A stretch of DNA of 10,245 bases from assembly GCA_003024985.2 (NCBI GenBank), contig PXIH01S0021168.1; one strand, 5' to 3'. Within the stretch, counting starts at the first letter, position 1; each line of letters begins with the position of its first letter. Positions 1 to 6,632 of the stretch are shown here, piece by piece. The notes below the pieces were generated by a model, which had not been told where the DNA came from, searched no databases, and worked only from the letters and a program-made list of their open reading frames with translations. The DNA comes from Euperipatoides rowelli (taxonomy: Eukaryota; Onychophora; Udeonychophora; Euonychophora; Peripatopsidae). The position numbers and the translations under genes are program-made.

Positions 1-18
1 GGTTCATTTTAGCTCCCC

Positions 19-47
19 TATTTATTTATTTATTTATTTATTTATTA
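19..47. repeat. TTTA/TATT tetranucleotide microsatellite
   Basis: About seven uninterrupted copies of a TTTA unit. This is a simple repeat, probably length-variable between individuals. Confidence 0.95.
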
Positions 48-608
48 CAGGGAAAGCGAATAGAATTAGTCATTTATTAATTATTTCTTAAATGAACTGA
101 CAGTTTAATAACATGAACCATTTGAAATTCTTTTGAAAATTAATTCTGAATATAAGGGTTAAAGAATCAATAATGGTCTCCATTTTTAAATAAAAAAGCC
201 CAATCTAGCCTATATGCTCAAAATAATACCTCCAAAAGAAGCCCATAATGCAAATCTGATTTTTCAATGTAACTAACAACAGTGAAATAAATACTAATTT
301 TACACAACTAAAGACTAACAGATTATTAATTGGGAAAAAAAAACTGAGCTTCTTGGCAGTAGCTAAATTTATTATGCTCTTAAATCACTTAAGTTTGCAG
401 TCTTAAATTTAGACAGTTTTCCAATATGAGAATAAATTTTCTTTAATCTAATTTCAATGCAGAATTAATCATATATTAAAAAAAGAGCACAATTATCTCT
501 ATTATTTCTAAATAGCTGACTAGATCATTAATCATGATAAGCAAATCAGCAATGTTTTAGACCCTTTGTTTAAGCAGATATATTTACAGAACAATCTTAC
601 TTCTCAAT

Positions 609-612
<4 letters not shown>

Positions 613-647
<35 letters not shown>
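613..647. repeat. AT dinucleotide microsatellite
   Basis: About 17 uninterrupted AT units. The tract is self-complementary and can extrude as a hairpin, so its assembled length may be unreliable. Confidence 0.97.
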
Positions 648-650
<3 letters not shown>

Positions 651-1273
651 ATGTTTTATTGACAGCTTTAGTAGATAAACCAACTCAGTAAGAAAATTTG
701 ATTATCCATGGATGGAAAAATAAGCGTGAAAGGACCTTCTGCCAAAATTATGTTTAAAAATGTTCAACAAAAGATGGGAGAAAGGATAAAAATAAACATG
801 ATTGTAATAATGGTGACTAAGTAAAGAATATCAACCAGCAGTAAACAAAATTATTTAACTCAATCATCAATTGAGAATAAATAAAAGTAAATGGGTTTTG
901 TACAAGTAAGATAAATAAAATGTCTCCGTGATGAAGTTACTAATTAGATTAGCATTCAGGTAAATAGTGTATATCTTCAAGTTTATATTAGTTAAAGGTA
1001 TACTATCACCAAAAAACAAGTTTAGATATTTAAAGTCAGATTAAGAAAAAAAATGATACATATAAATTTATTTCATTATTATGAACCATTTAGTTGTTAT
1101 TCTAATTTTAAGGTAGTGATTTTGGACAATTTTATGGCTGCTAATCCATTTCTGCTTTGAGATCTTTGTGTACATGCCACTGGCATCATGTTATGTCTAA
1201 TGTATTTGAAAACATTGTTTGGCCCTATAGGATTCTATGATAAACATTCTGTATCCATTCTTTTTATTGCTTT

Positions 1274-1290
1274 AAAAAAAAAAAAAAAAA
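1274..1290. repeat. Poly-A run of 17
   Basis: A pure 17-base A tract. It could be the tail of an old retroposed sequence, but I see no recognisable body upstream and no target-site duplication, so it is listed only as a homopolymer. Confidence 0.9.
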
Positions 1291-2084
1291 GCCTGAAGAT
1301 GCTTGATACAATAATAATGAAAACTAAAAGCATCTCCATTTCTACAAATGTTCTAAAGATTTTACAAAATTAGGAATTATTGCATATAAAATATTAAACA
1401 TATCGCATGGACTCCGACAAAATATACTTTGTTTGCTTTTGCAAAACATCTCCTTCCCGACTACTAATTTAGATTATTCTGAAGCTTATATTTTAGAATT
1501 ATGTATTTTTAAAGTTAGTTTGATAAATTTTATGTGCATGTTCTTACCTTAATGGTCCTTTCTTTTAATCTCACCAGCAATTTTGATTTGTTTTTCATTT
1601 ATAAGTGCCTCTATTATTAAAAATTTTTTATTTCTATTCCTAACTATAATAGTTATATATTGTGTGTGTTTTCTTTAAGTTTGGTCATTGTTTTCTCTCT
1701 GATTGAGGTGGATTTTATTACCTGGAGTTACAATCTTTATCTTGTCCACTGTGAAACATGTGTAGCCTAATTGTAAAATTATCTACTTATGTAGTTTACA
1801 TTAACGATCAAAATGCATTTCTTTTACATGTAAAAATTGATCATTTTTTTAATGTTTTGGGACCTATTACCTATTCAGTCTACAGGTTGGTATATGGATA
1901 CAGTGGATCTATCAGGAATTATCCCCAGTGAACGTTCGTGTAATCTTGAGTTAACGTTAAGATTTGAGCTGCTGATATTTAAGATAGGACTGCTTAACCC
2001 ATCTAATATTATAATGATAAAATTTTATTTATATTCATACAAGAAAAGAAAAATTGAACTAAAAGTAATTATAAACTTTAATTT

Positions 2085-2475
2085 TAACACATCTTTTGTA
2101 GTTGCTGTTGGTCTTTCAGGCTTTGGATTTTCGCTACCTGCTTTTTCATTGTGTCTATGCTGCCTATCATCGCATTCATGTTTTCCTATATTTCTCTTGG
2201 CTCTTCTGTCAGCTGACCTCCAGTTAAATCCTGGTCCGGTACGCAGAATTAAGTTTCCTTGTGGAGTTTGTCACAAAGCTGTTAGGATTAATCAACGTGG
2301 AATATTTGGTAATTCATGTCTCAAATGGTTTCATTGTTCTTGTGTCGGTTTGTCCATTTCATAATACACAGTCATTGGTCAATCAAGCAGTGATCGAACT
2401 AGTTTTAGATGTGCTTTGCCTAATTTCTCCGACTCATTTTTTTCTCTGTCTGAGTCAGATATGTCTGCTGCTACT
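2085..2475 (+). pseudogene. LINE N-terminal segment: hydrophobic leader, 2A-like motif, PHD-like zinc finger
   Basis: Frame 1 encodes a Leu/Phe/Cys-rich hydrophobic stretch, then DLQLNPGP at 2215-2238. This matches the 2A ribosome-skipping core (D-x-E-x-N-P-G-P) except for Gln in place of Glu. Next is a cysteine/histidine cluster: CGVC (Cys codons 2260-2262 and 2269-2271), then GNSCLKWFHCSC, then a last Cys at 2410-2412 beyond a stop at 2362-2364. The spacing suits a PHD-type finger, but the position before NSC is Gly (GGT) where a Cys (TGT) would be expected, a one-base change. Related fingers occur in the N-terminal part of some CR1-like elements. Methionines further upstream in this frame (1837) lie outside any recognisable homology, so I give no start codon. 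Confidence 0.7.
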
Positions 2476-2489
2476 CATGGATCTTGTTT

Positions 2490-3180
2490 GCATGAATGTG
2501 TCTGCCGCTAATGTTTCTGCTTCCTCACCTGCTGTTTCTGCTTCCCGCTTTGCTGATGCTGGTCTCCTGAGTTTTTTCTTTGCCAATGTTAGAAATATCA
2601 AGAATAATCTTCATGATCTGGAGTTTGTTATGGCCAAGAATAATTATGACAATGTGGCTTTAACTGAGACTTGGTTTGACTGTTCTGTCCTTGACTAGGA
2701 ACTCTTCTCTGATTTCATCATCTTTCATTCTGGTCGCTCCGCACTTGGTGGAGGTGTTCTCCTCTCATTACATCAAGATTTATCTCCTGAGCCTTTATTC
2801 AATCCTGACATTTAAAATTCTATTGTAATATTTAATTTGGAGATTGTTTTTGCTAAATGTAAAACTAGACATAGATATATCCTTCTTTGTTGTGTCTATT
2901 GCCCTCCTGTATCAAATGTTTTTTTCTGAAAATGTATCTCCTTTTTTTCTTAGCATCACTGACATTATTTTGAAATTTGATATATTTGATTTTAATATAC
3001 CTTTTATGCACAACTTTAATTTACCTACTCCTTCTGTTTCTGTTCTACAGGAATTCTTATCTTCATTAAATTTAATTCAAGTTGTTCCGACCCCACTAGA
3101 CTTAATAATTTTTGCCTCCTTTATTGACAATGTTTCTGTTATTGACAATTTGCCTGGTTGTGATCATTATGCTGTTCAGG
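2490..3180 (+). pseudogene. LINE AP-like endonuclease domain, broken
   Basis: This is the target-nicking endonuclease of the LINE. Frame 2 carries the N-terminal strand with FFFANVRNIKNNL (Asn of the first active-site motif kept), then ALTETWFD with the metal-binding Glu at 2666-2668. After a stop at 2696-2698 the same frame continues with a glycine triplet motif (ALGGGVLL) and LLCCVYCPP at about 2880-2915. Frame 3 then carries NFNLPTPS, where the expected catalytic Asp of the G-D-F-N motif is not present. It ends with LNLIQVV and CDHYAV, whose Asp-His pair is at 3162-3167. The motif order and spacing are those of the exonuclease-endonuclease-phosphatase fold in CR1/Jockey LINEs. Stops and two frame changes make it inactive. 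Confidence 0.82.
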
Positions 3181-3219
3181 GTATCATATTGTGCCCTAAC
3201 ACTCATCCTGGGTTAGGAA

Positions 3220-3780
3220 TGCAGATGTTGTCAGTCTTAATGCTGCTTTGGCCTCTGTTCCCTGGTGGATTTGTTTTGACTTTGATGATATTGATGATAT
3301 CTGGTTTAGCCTACTTTTAAATCACACTTTTTCTCTTGTGTTAATGAGTTTATTCCACTTAAGCAGTCTACTCATTGTCATTGTAATAATTGGATTACTA
3401 AAGATGCCATTCACTTATGTAATATTAAACATACTCTTTTTAAGAAGCTAAAATCTAATCACTCAATTTCTAATTTGTCTAAGTATAAGATTATCTGTAA
3501 TAAGATAAAATACACTTCTTGTATATCTTATTTTGATTACATTAATAATTTAACTCTTAAAATTCCTACTTGACCGTGGTGTTTTTGGTCTTCTGTCCAT
3601 AATAAAAAGAAATGCCTCCACGTTAATTTTATTGGCTCTTCCACTAATTTATCCTATTCTTCTCCTATGGCCTCTGCCTTTAATATTTTTTTATTCTTGA
3701 TTTATTCCTATTCCTGATCCTTCTTCCAGTTTATTCTAACATACGGTAATTCTTTTAATCCTGACTTGAGTATTATTTCT
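3220..3780 (+). pseudogene. LINE linker between endonuclease and reverse transcriptase
   Basis: Frame 2 carries LNAALASVPWWICFDFDD from 3236, then the reading moves to frame 1 at about 3334. Frame 1 stays largely open for about 550 bases, with a stop at 3571-3573 and another near 3715. The part around NNWITKDAIHLC is like the conserved W-I-T segment that precedes RT in CR1/Jockey polyproteins, and it is followed by a Lys-rich helix-like stretch. No catalytic residues are expected in this region. It ties the endonuclease block to the RT block as one element, not two insertions. Confidence 0.65.
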
Positions 3781-4025
3781 GTCTGTCCTGAGGTAAAAGT
3801 TAAGGCTTTTAAACTTTGTTCTAAGCCTTCTGCTGCTGGTCCTGATTTAATTTCACCTTCTATGCTTAATATTTGTCTTGAAGTCATTGTACACTTTTAA
3901 TTTTTCTCTTTCTTCTGGTCACATTCCTTCTGAATGGAACAATAGTAACATAGTTCCTATCCATAAGAATGGTTCTCCATGTTCTGATATCTCTTCTTAT
4001 CGTCCCATTGTACTATATCTCTTAA
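3780..4025 (+). pseudogene. LINE reverse transcriptase, N-terminal fragment only
   Basis: Frame 1 carries KPSAAGPDLISPSML, with the GPD motif at 3838-3846. Frame 2 then continues with SSGHIPSEWNNSNIVPIHKN and SSYRPI (3992-4009). These are the RT0-RT1 motifs of non-LTR reverse transcriptases. The frame changes at about 3880, followed by a frame-1 stop near 3898. The catalytic motifs A and C (the Y-x-D-D loop) are absent because homology stops shortly after the RPI motif. The next bases, to 4131, still read open in frame 2 but no longer look like RT. Confidence 0.82.
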
Positions 4026-4131
4026 AAGACACTAAACAATATTATTTATTAAAGCATATACAAGTTACTTCCTGGAAACTGAAAATGACCCACCTTATTT
4101 TTAGCCCTAATTTTTTAACTCATTTCTTTTC
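4026..4131. other. Unassigned spacer between LINE end and hairpin
   Basis: About 105 bases with no recognisable homology. It is either a very decayed continuation of RT or filler added when the element was truncated. Confidence 0.4.
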
Positions 4132-4174
4132 AATATGTTGCATGACACACTGCTAGTGTGTCATGCAACATATT
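4132..4174. repeat. Perfect inverted repeat, 20-bp arms, 3-base loop
   Basis: The left arm at 4132-4151 (AATATGTTGCATGACACACT) is exactly complementary to the right arm at 4155-4174, separated by GCT. Pairing stops at once outside the arms. The loop is too short for a microRNA precursor. The absence of mismatches suggests it is much younger than the decayed LINE beside it. Confidence 0.97.
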
Positions 4175-4224
4175 ATTATACACTCCTGAAAAAAATTTAA
4201 AATTATGAAATCATTCATTAATTA

Positions 4225-4518
4225 ATGGACAAAAATGAGGTGCAAGGCTTCTTAATTGAAAACCTTCAAGGACACATCTGGGAGTTAGAGGATTGGTTGA
4301 TGGAGGTTGTAAAAGGCAGAGGAAACTACAGTGGTCTGGTAGATAGAGGAATCAGGGATGAGGTTGATGTTTTGCTGGATCAAGATCATGATATACTAGT
4401 GAAGCCATACTTGGAATTAGTAGAGTGTTTTCTGTATAAAGACAAAGCATTTGAACTAGAAGGTGTCCCAAGGTTAAAGGTGTTCAGGCTGAAGTGGCAT
4501 TGTAGAGGTGGAGAATAG
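4225..4518 (+). CDS. Unrecognised 97-codon ORF
   Basis: An ATG-to-TAG frame of 97 codons. The protein is acidic and hydrophilic with amphipathic stretches, such as RDEVDVLLDQDHDILVKPYL and LELVECFLYKDKAFELEGV. It has no signal peptide, no membrane span and no cysteine pattern. I do not recognise the family. The frame is the cleanest in the window, and its base composition is richer in G than the DNA around it. No TATA or poly-A context supports a host gene. It sits between two inverted repeats (4132-4174 and 4661-4743) and next to two dead retroelements, so it may be a fragment of another mobile element or of a host exon moved here. It could also be chance in a purine-rich block; the opposite strand is also open over part of it (4386-4613). 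Confidence 0.3.
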   Translation: MDKNEVQGFLIENLQGHIWELEDWLMEVVKGRGNYSGLVDRGIRDEVDVLLDQDHDILVKPYLELVECFLYKDKAFELEGVPRLKVFRLKWHCRGGE

Positions 4519-4660
4519 AACACAGCAAGAGGAAGGTGAAAATGATGGTGGAAGGGAAGAGGTTTATTGACAAGGAGATACAGATGGATGGGGAGGAGAT
4601 ATACAGTTGACAAAGAGATAGAAAAATGAGGAAGAAAGAGCAGGCTGTCACTCCCACTGA
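4519..4660. other. Purine-rich tail of the 4.2-4.66 kb block
   Basis: The + strand is strongly enriched in A and G (runs such as AGGAAGGTGAAAATGATGG). It continues the composition of the upstream ORF and ends at the start of the 4661 foldback. No open frame of note continues from the ORF. Confidence 0.6.
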
Positions 4661-4743
4661 AATTATAATCCTAGACTACGACATTCTATTTTAAAATTTT
4701 TACAACTTTTTAAAATAGAATGTCCTAGTCTACAGTTATAATT
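4661..4743. repeat. 83-bp foldback, 36-bp arms
   Basis: The left arm at 4661-4696 and right arm at 4708-4743 pair at 32 of 36 positions around an 11-base loop (4697-4707). The inner 17 pairs, centred on ACATTCTATTTTAAAA, are perfect; the four mismatches are in the outer half. Pairing ends sharply at both edges. It could be a very small MITE-like foldback element or a repair-made palindrome. No convincing target-site duplication is visible. Gypsy homology starts within about 7 bases of its right edge. Confidence 0.92.
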
Positions 4744-4749
4744 GATAAA

Positions 4750-5095
4750 CATAAGGTTTAAGTCTGCTATATGCACAATATTGTATTCCTTACTTGATAA
4801 TTTACATCAGAGCTTTTAAGTGATAATTCTATATGGTCACTTATAGTGGGGTTTAAGTTTACGATTAGCTCCTGTATAAAATGTAGGATCAAGTACTAGC
4901 ACTGGTTGAGCTATTAAATACTCTTTTAAATTCAAATTTCTCTGATTTATTTATACAAGACTTAAAGAATGGTTTAATTAAATTGGTGTGAACTTGTTCT
5001 CTGGCTACGTTTATTGATTCTCTCAACACTTTTACTAGATCAGAAAACTCATTGAATTGTACATCATGTTTTAAATTATGAAGCTGCATCTACAG
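4750..5095 (-). pseudogene. Gypsy integrase C-terminal region with GPY/F-like module
   Basis: The minus strand reads a charged helical stretch, SDLVKVLRESINVAREQVHT, typical of the segment after the integrase core. Further on, NRKLKPHYK, a stop (4837-4839) and PYRIIT (PY codons 4831-4836) resemble the GPY/F module of Ty3/Gypsy integrases, with a TGA codon where the module's Gly is expected. IVHIADLNL, the last recognisable stretch, ends about 4750. The 66-codon frame at 4889-5089 is part of this region and not a separate gene. Confidence 0.75.
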
Positions 5096-5149
5096 GATCA
5101 AAGCAATGAATATGTAAAATGGACCTCATTGCTAGACATATGAACTACA

Positions 5150-5530
5150 GAATTCAATTAGTGCAACACATAGGGCAAAATCTCATCCCAATTAGTATAA
5201 TTGTTGTTATATACATTTGCCAACACATTAAAGATTTTTGGGTTGTCTCTCACTCTCTCCCTTGTTCCATTTGAAGAGGGGTGGTAGGAGGAGGTAAAGA
5301 TGTGGTGTATATTTAATATGCTGCACAATGACAAATATTTTGCCCATCATTTGTGCTCCCCAGTTTCTCACTATCTCCCTTGATCCTCCACACATGGCAA
5401 AGACATTGAGAATATAATTGTTTGCTATTGTTTTTGATGGGGATTCCATTAGAGAAACAGGTCCAAACAATAATGTATTTATTTCTTCACTTTGTGGTAG
5501 AAAATTGACCAACTATATCCACAATTATCT
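5150..5530 (-). pseudogene. Gypsy integrase catalytic core, frameshifted
   Basis: This is the DDE-type strand-transfer domain. The minus strand gives VDIVGQFSTT with the first acidic residue at 5517-5519. After a frame change come TIANNYILNVFAM and GSREIVRNWGAQM, where the second catalytic Asp reads Asn (5363-5365). A further frame change leads to NGTRERVRDNPK, with the third acidic residue, Glu, at 5257-5259, and then NNYTNWDEILPYVLH before a stop. The motif order and spacing are those of Ty3/Gypsy integrases. With at least two frameshifts and a lost catalytic residue, it is inactive. Confidence 0.85.
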
Positions 5531-5543
5531 TTATGGATATAGT
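5512..5543. repeat. Inverted repeat inside the integrase, 10-bp arms
   Basis: ACTATATCCA at 5512-5521 is exactly complementary to 5534-5543 across a 12-base loop. It falls between the zinc-finger Cys (5558) and the first core Asp (5517). Only about 13 codons separate those residues, fewer than Gypsy integrases usually have there. The repeat therefore marks a probable deletion point. Confidence 0.9.
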
Positions 5544-5556
5544 CGGTGCATAGGTT

Positions 5557-5730
5557 TACAAATTTCACTAGAAGAGATGTAAGCTTTGATATCATTTTGC
5601 ATGGTCTCCCATGTAAAGCTAGACCATATTTTCCATATTGTTTTAGTCAAAGAGAGGTTTCCACCAATTTTAGAATTGTGGAAGTTTACTGTGACATCTT
5701 GACTAATACATGTTGCACTAAAGCATGATA
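5557..5730 (-). pseudogene. Gypsy integrase N-terminal zinc-binding domain, decayed
   Basis: Minus-strand codons give a segment like GGNLSLTKTIWKIWSSF, then MQNDIKAYISSSEICK. This is the second half of the HHCC domain that joins the integrase to its C-terminal parts. The last Cys is at 5558-5560; the other cysteine position reads Ser. The paired histidines should lie in the frame-shifted sequence before 5700, where LYHALVQH can be read, but I cannot align them firmly. Confidence 0.65.
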
Positions 5731-5904
5731 CAAAGTGTCTAGCAGTGTATAATTATTCACCCTTTTCAGATCAACTGACTATCATCCAAGATGAACTCTC
5801 TTTCACCTTGAATTTATTGACCAAAATCTTATCTCTGATAGTCTTACGGTGTGAGTCAGACTCCTTGACAAGTAAGAGTCTGTTAATTGATTAGGTTTTG
5901 TCAC

Positions 5905-6132
5905 TGTTCTGATTGTTATGTCATGACAATCTGTGAAGACATTTAGCTTTCCAGGAACATGCTCAAATTGGAGTTTATGATCCTGAATTGTCAATAACCA
6001 AAAATCATACTGGTTATTAATCTTAAGGGGAAAACATAGGTGAAGGGTGTGATCTGCCTTTAATATGATTTTATAACCATACATTATATAAAGGGATTGT
6101 TGAGGTCTGTAAACAATTGCTAATGAATATTT
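5905..6132 (-). pseudogene. Gypsy RNase H domain, N-terminally deleted
   Basis: The minus-strand frame runs through SLAIVYRPQQ, YGYKIILKADH (Asp codon 6052-6054) and FWLLTIQDHKLQFEH to PGKLNVFTD (Asp codon 5929-5931). These are the last strands and the final two acidic positions of a Gypsy RNase H. The first strands with their Asp and Glu are missing. Only about 50 bases separate the RT end from this domain, where roughly 100 codons are usual. The frame stays open to about 5803, beyond recognisable homology. The methionine at 6084 is internal to the domain and is not a start. Confidence 0.82.
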
Positions 6133-6180
6133 TTTATATCAGTGTAATAGCATTCTGTTGATTTAAGCCCTCTGAACCTA

Positions 6181-6497
6181 AAAAGCTTTATATGTTTTTT
6201 TCACTTTACAAGGTTTAGGGAACTCCATTATGGTCGATATGTTTTGTTTAGTAGGTTTTCTGCCATTGCCATCTATGCCAAGTCCTAGAATTTTAATGAT
6301 TTTTGGAAAATACAGCATTTTAATTGCCATATTGATCTTTGAGAATTTCTCGAAAACTTCTTCTAAACTTGCAAGATGTTCTTCAACAGTAATGTCATTG
6401 AGATAGGCGAGAACCTTATCTTTAGATTTTATATCTTGAAAACAATTATTTACATTCTGTTAGAATAGTGAAGCCGAAGTAGATAGGCCCTGTATTT
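6181..6497 (-). pseudogene. Gypsy reverse transcriptase, C-terminal part
   Basis: About 105 codons on the minus strand. GLSTSASLF (with a stop straight after) precedes DKVLAYLNDITVEEHLASLE, and the domain ends with KILGLGIDGNG and MEFPKPCKVKKTYKAF before a stop at 6178-6180. YLND at 6394-6405 is the catalytic Y-x-D-D loop with the first Asp changed to Asn, so activity would be lost even without the stops. The palm upstream, with the first catalytic Asp, is missing. Homology stops about 20 bases from the inverted repeat at 6520-6614. Confidence 0.85.
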
Positions 6498-6519
6498 AAT
6501 TTACTATAAACACATACTG

Positions 6520-6614
6520 TATGTGATGATGGGTGTGGGGAAGGGTTGAAATATGACATCACATTTCAAACCCTCTCCCCACCACCACCATCACCACTCC
6601 TCTATCATCACATA
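6520..6614. repeat. Large imperfect inverted repeat with asymmetric arm
   Basis: The left arm at 6520-6552 pairs with a longer right arm at 6563-6614. The outer 11 bases (TATGTGATGAT) and the inner 20 or so bases (GTGTGGGGAAGGGTTGAAAT against its near complement) match. The right arm also has about 20 extra bases made of CCA/CAC repeats. It is GC-richer than its surroundings. It lies just outside the RT end of the Gypsy fragment. Confidence 0.88.
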
Positions 6615-6632
6615 TCATTACATTTGATATGT
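6610..6632. repeat. Small inverted repeat, 8-bp arms
   Basis: ACATATCA at 6610-6617 and TGATATGT at 6625-6632 are perfect complements with a 7-base loop. It overlaps the outer edge of the preceding large inverted repeat, so the two may share an origin. Confidence 0.8.

Larger units (their letters stand above)
1..2080. other. AT-rich non-coding stretch
   Basis: No open frame here resembles a gene. The longest one near 1188-1373 owes its lysine run to the 17-base poly-A tract and looks accidental. The stretch holds three simple repeats, listed separately. A small stem pairs AGATGCTT at 1297-1304 with its exact complement at 1328-1335. A loose inverted repeat lies at about 1799-1855, with a perfect 14-base palindrome (TTTTACATGTAAAA) in its loop. 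I see no transposon ends, tRNA or convincing promoter. Confidence 0.7.
2085..4025 (+). mobile_element. Decayed CR1/Jockey-like non-LTR retrotransposon (LINE), 3'-truncated
   Basis: A single LINE copy reads left to right through a 2A-like motif, a PHD-like finger, an AP-type endonuclease, a linker and the first part of reverse transcriptase. The parts fall in frames 1, 2, 3, 2, 1 and 2 in turn, so there are at least five frameshifts. In-frame stops include those at about 2362, 2696, 2813 and 3571. Recognisable homology fades after the SSYRPI motif (about 3992-4009), before the RT catalytic palm. The rest of RT and the 3' end are missing, which is unusual because LINE copies normally lose the 5' end. 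The 5' limit is set only by where the hydrophobic segment before the 2A-like motif begins. Clade assignment is from domain order and motif style; a search against Repbase or Dfam would settle it. Confidence 0.85.
4750..6497 (-). mobile_element. Decayed Ty3/Gypsy LTR retrotransposon, pol fragment only
   Basis: Read on the minus strand from 6497 down to 4750, the order is the end of reverse transcriptase, RNase H, integrase zinc finger, integrase core and integrase C-terminus. This is the RT-RH-IN order of Ty3/Gypsy pol, as opposed to Copia. Gag, protease, the N-terminal half of RT and both LTRs are absent, and I see no primer-binding site or polypurine tract. Frameshifts and stops break every domain. 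Two internal deletions are inferred: one between RT and RNase H (about 6135-6180) and one between the integrase zinc finger and core (about 5520-5557). No envelope-like region is seen. It cannot move on its own. Confidence 0.88.

Noticed and set aside
1188-1373. 61-codon ORF on the + strand
   Set aside because: It runs through the 17-A homopolymer, has no recognisable motif and lies in AT-rich non-coding sequence.
2261-2698. The ORF start at 2261 taken as a true start
   Set aside because: The first codon is GTG, not ATG, and lies inside the zinc-finger segment of another frame. Only the part from about 2490 on is element coding sequence.
4132-4174. MicroRNA precursor
   Set aside because: A 20-bp stem with a 3-base loop is too short and too tight for a normal precursor hairpin.
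4386-4613. 75-codon ORF on the minus strand
   Set aside because: It overlaps the + strand 97-codon frame, has no recognisable motif and reflects purine bias.
4750-6497. LTRs or an envelope gene flanking the Gypsy pol
   Set aside because: I found no long direct repeats with TG...CA ends on either side, and no envelope-like frame. The fragment is pol only.
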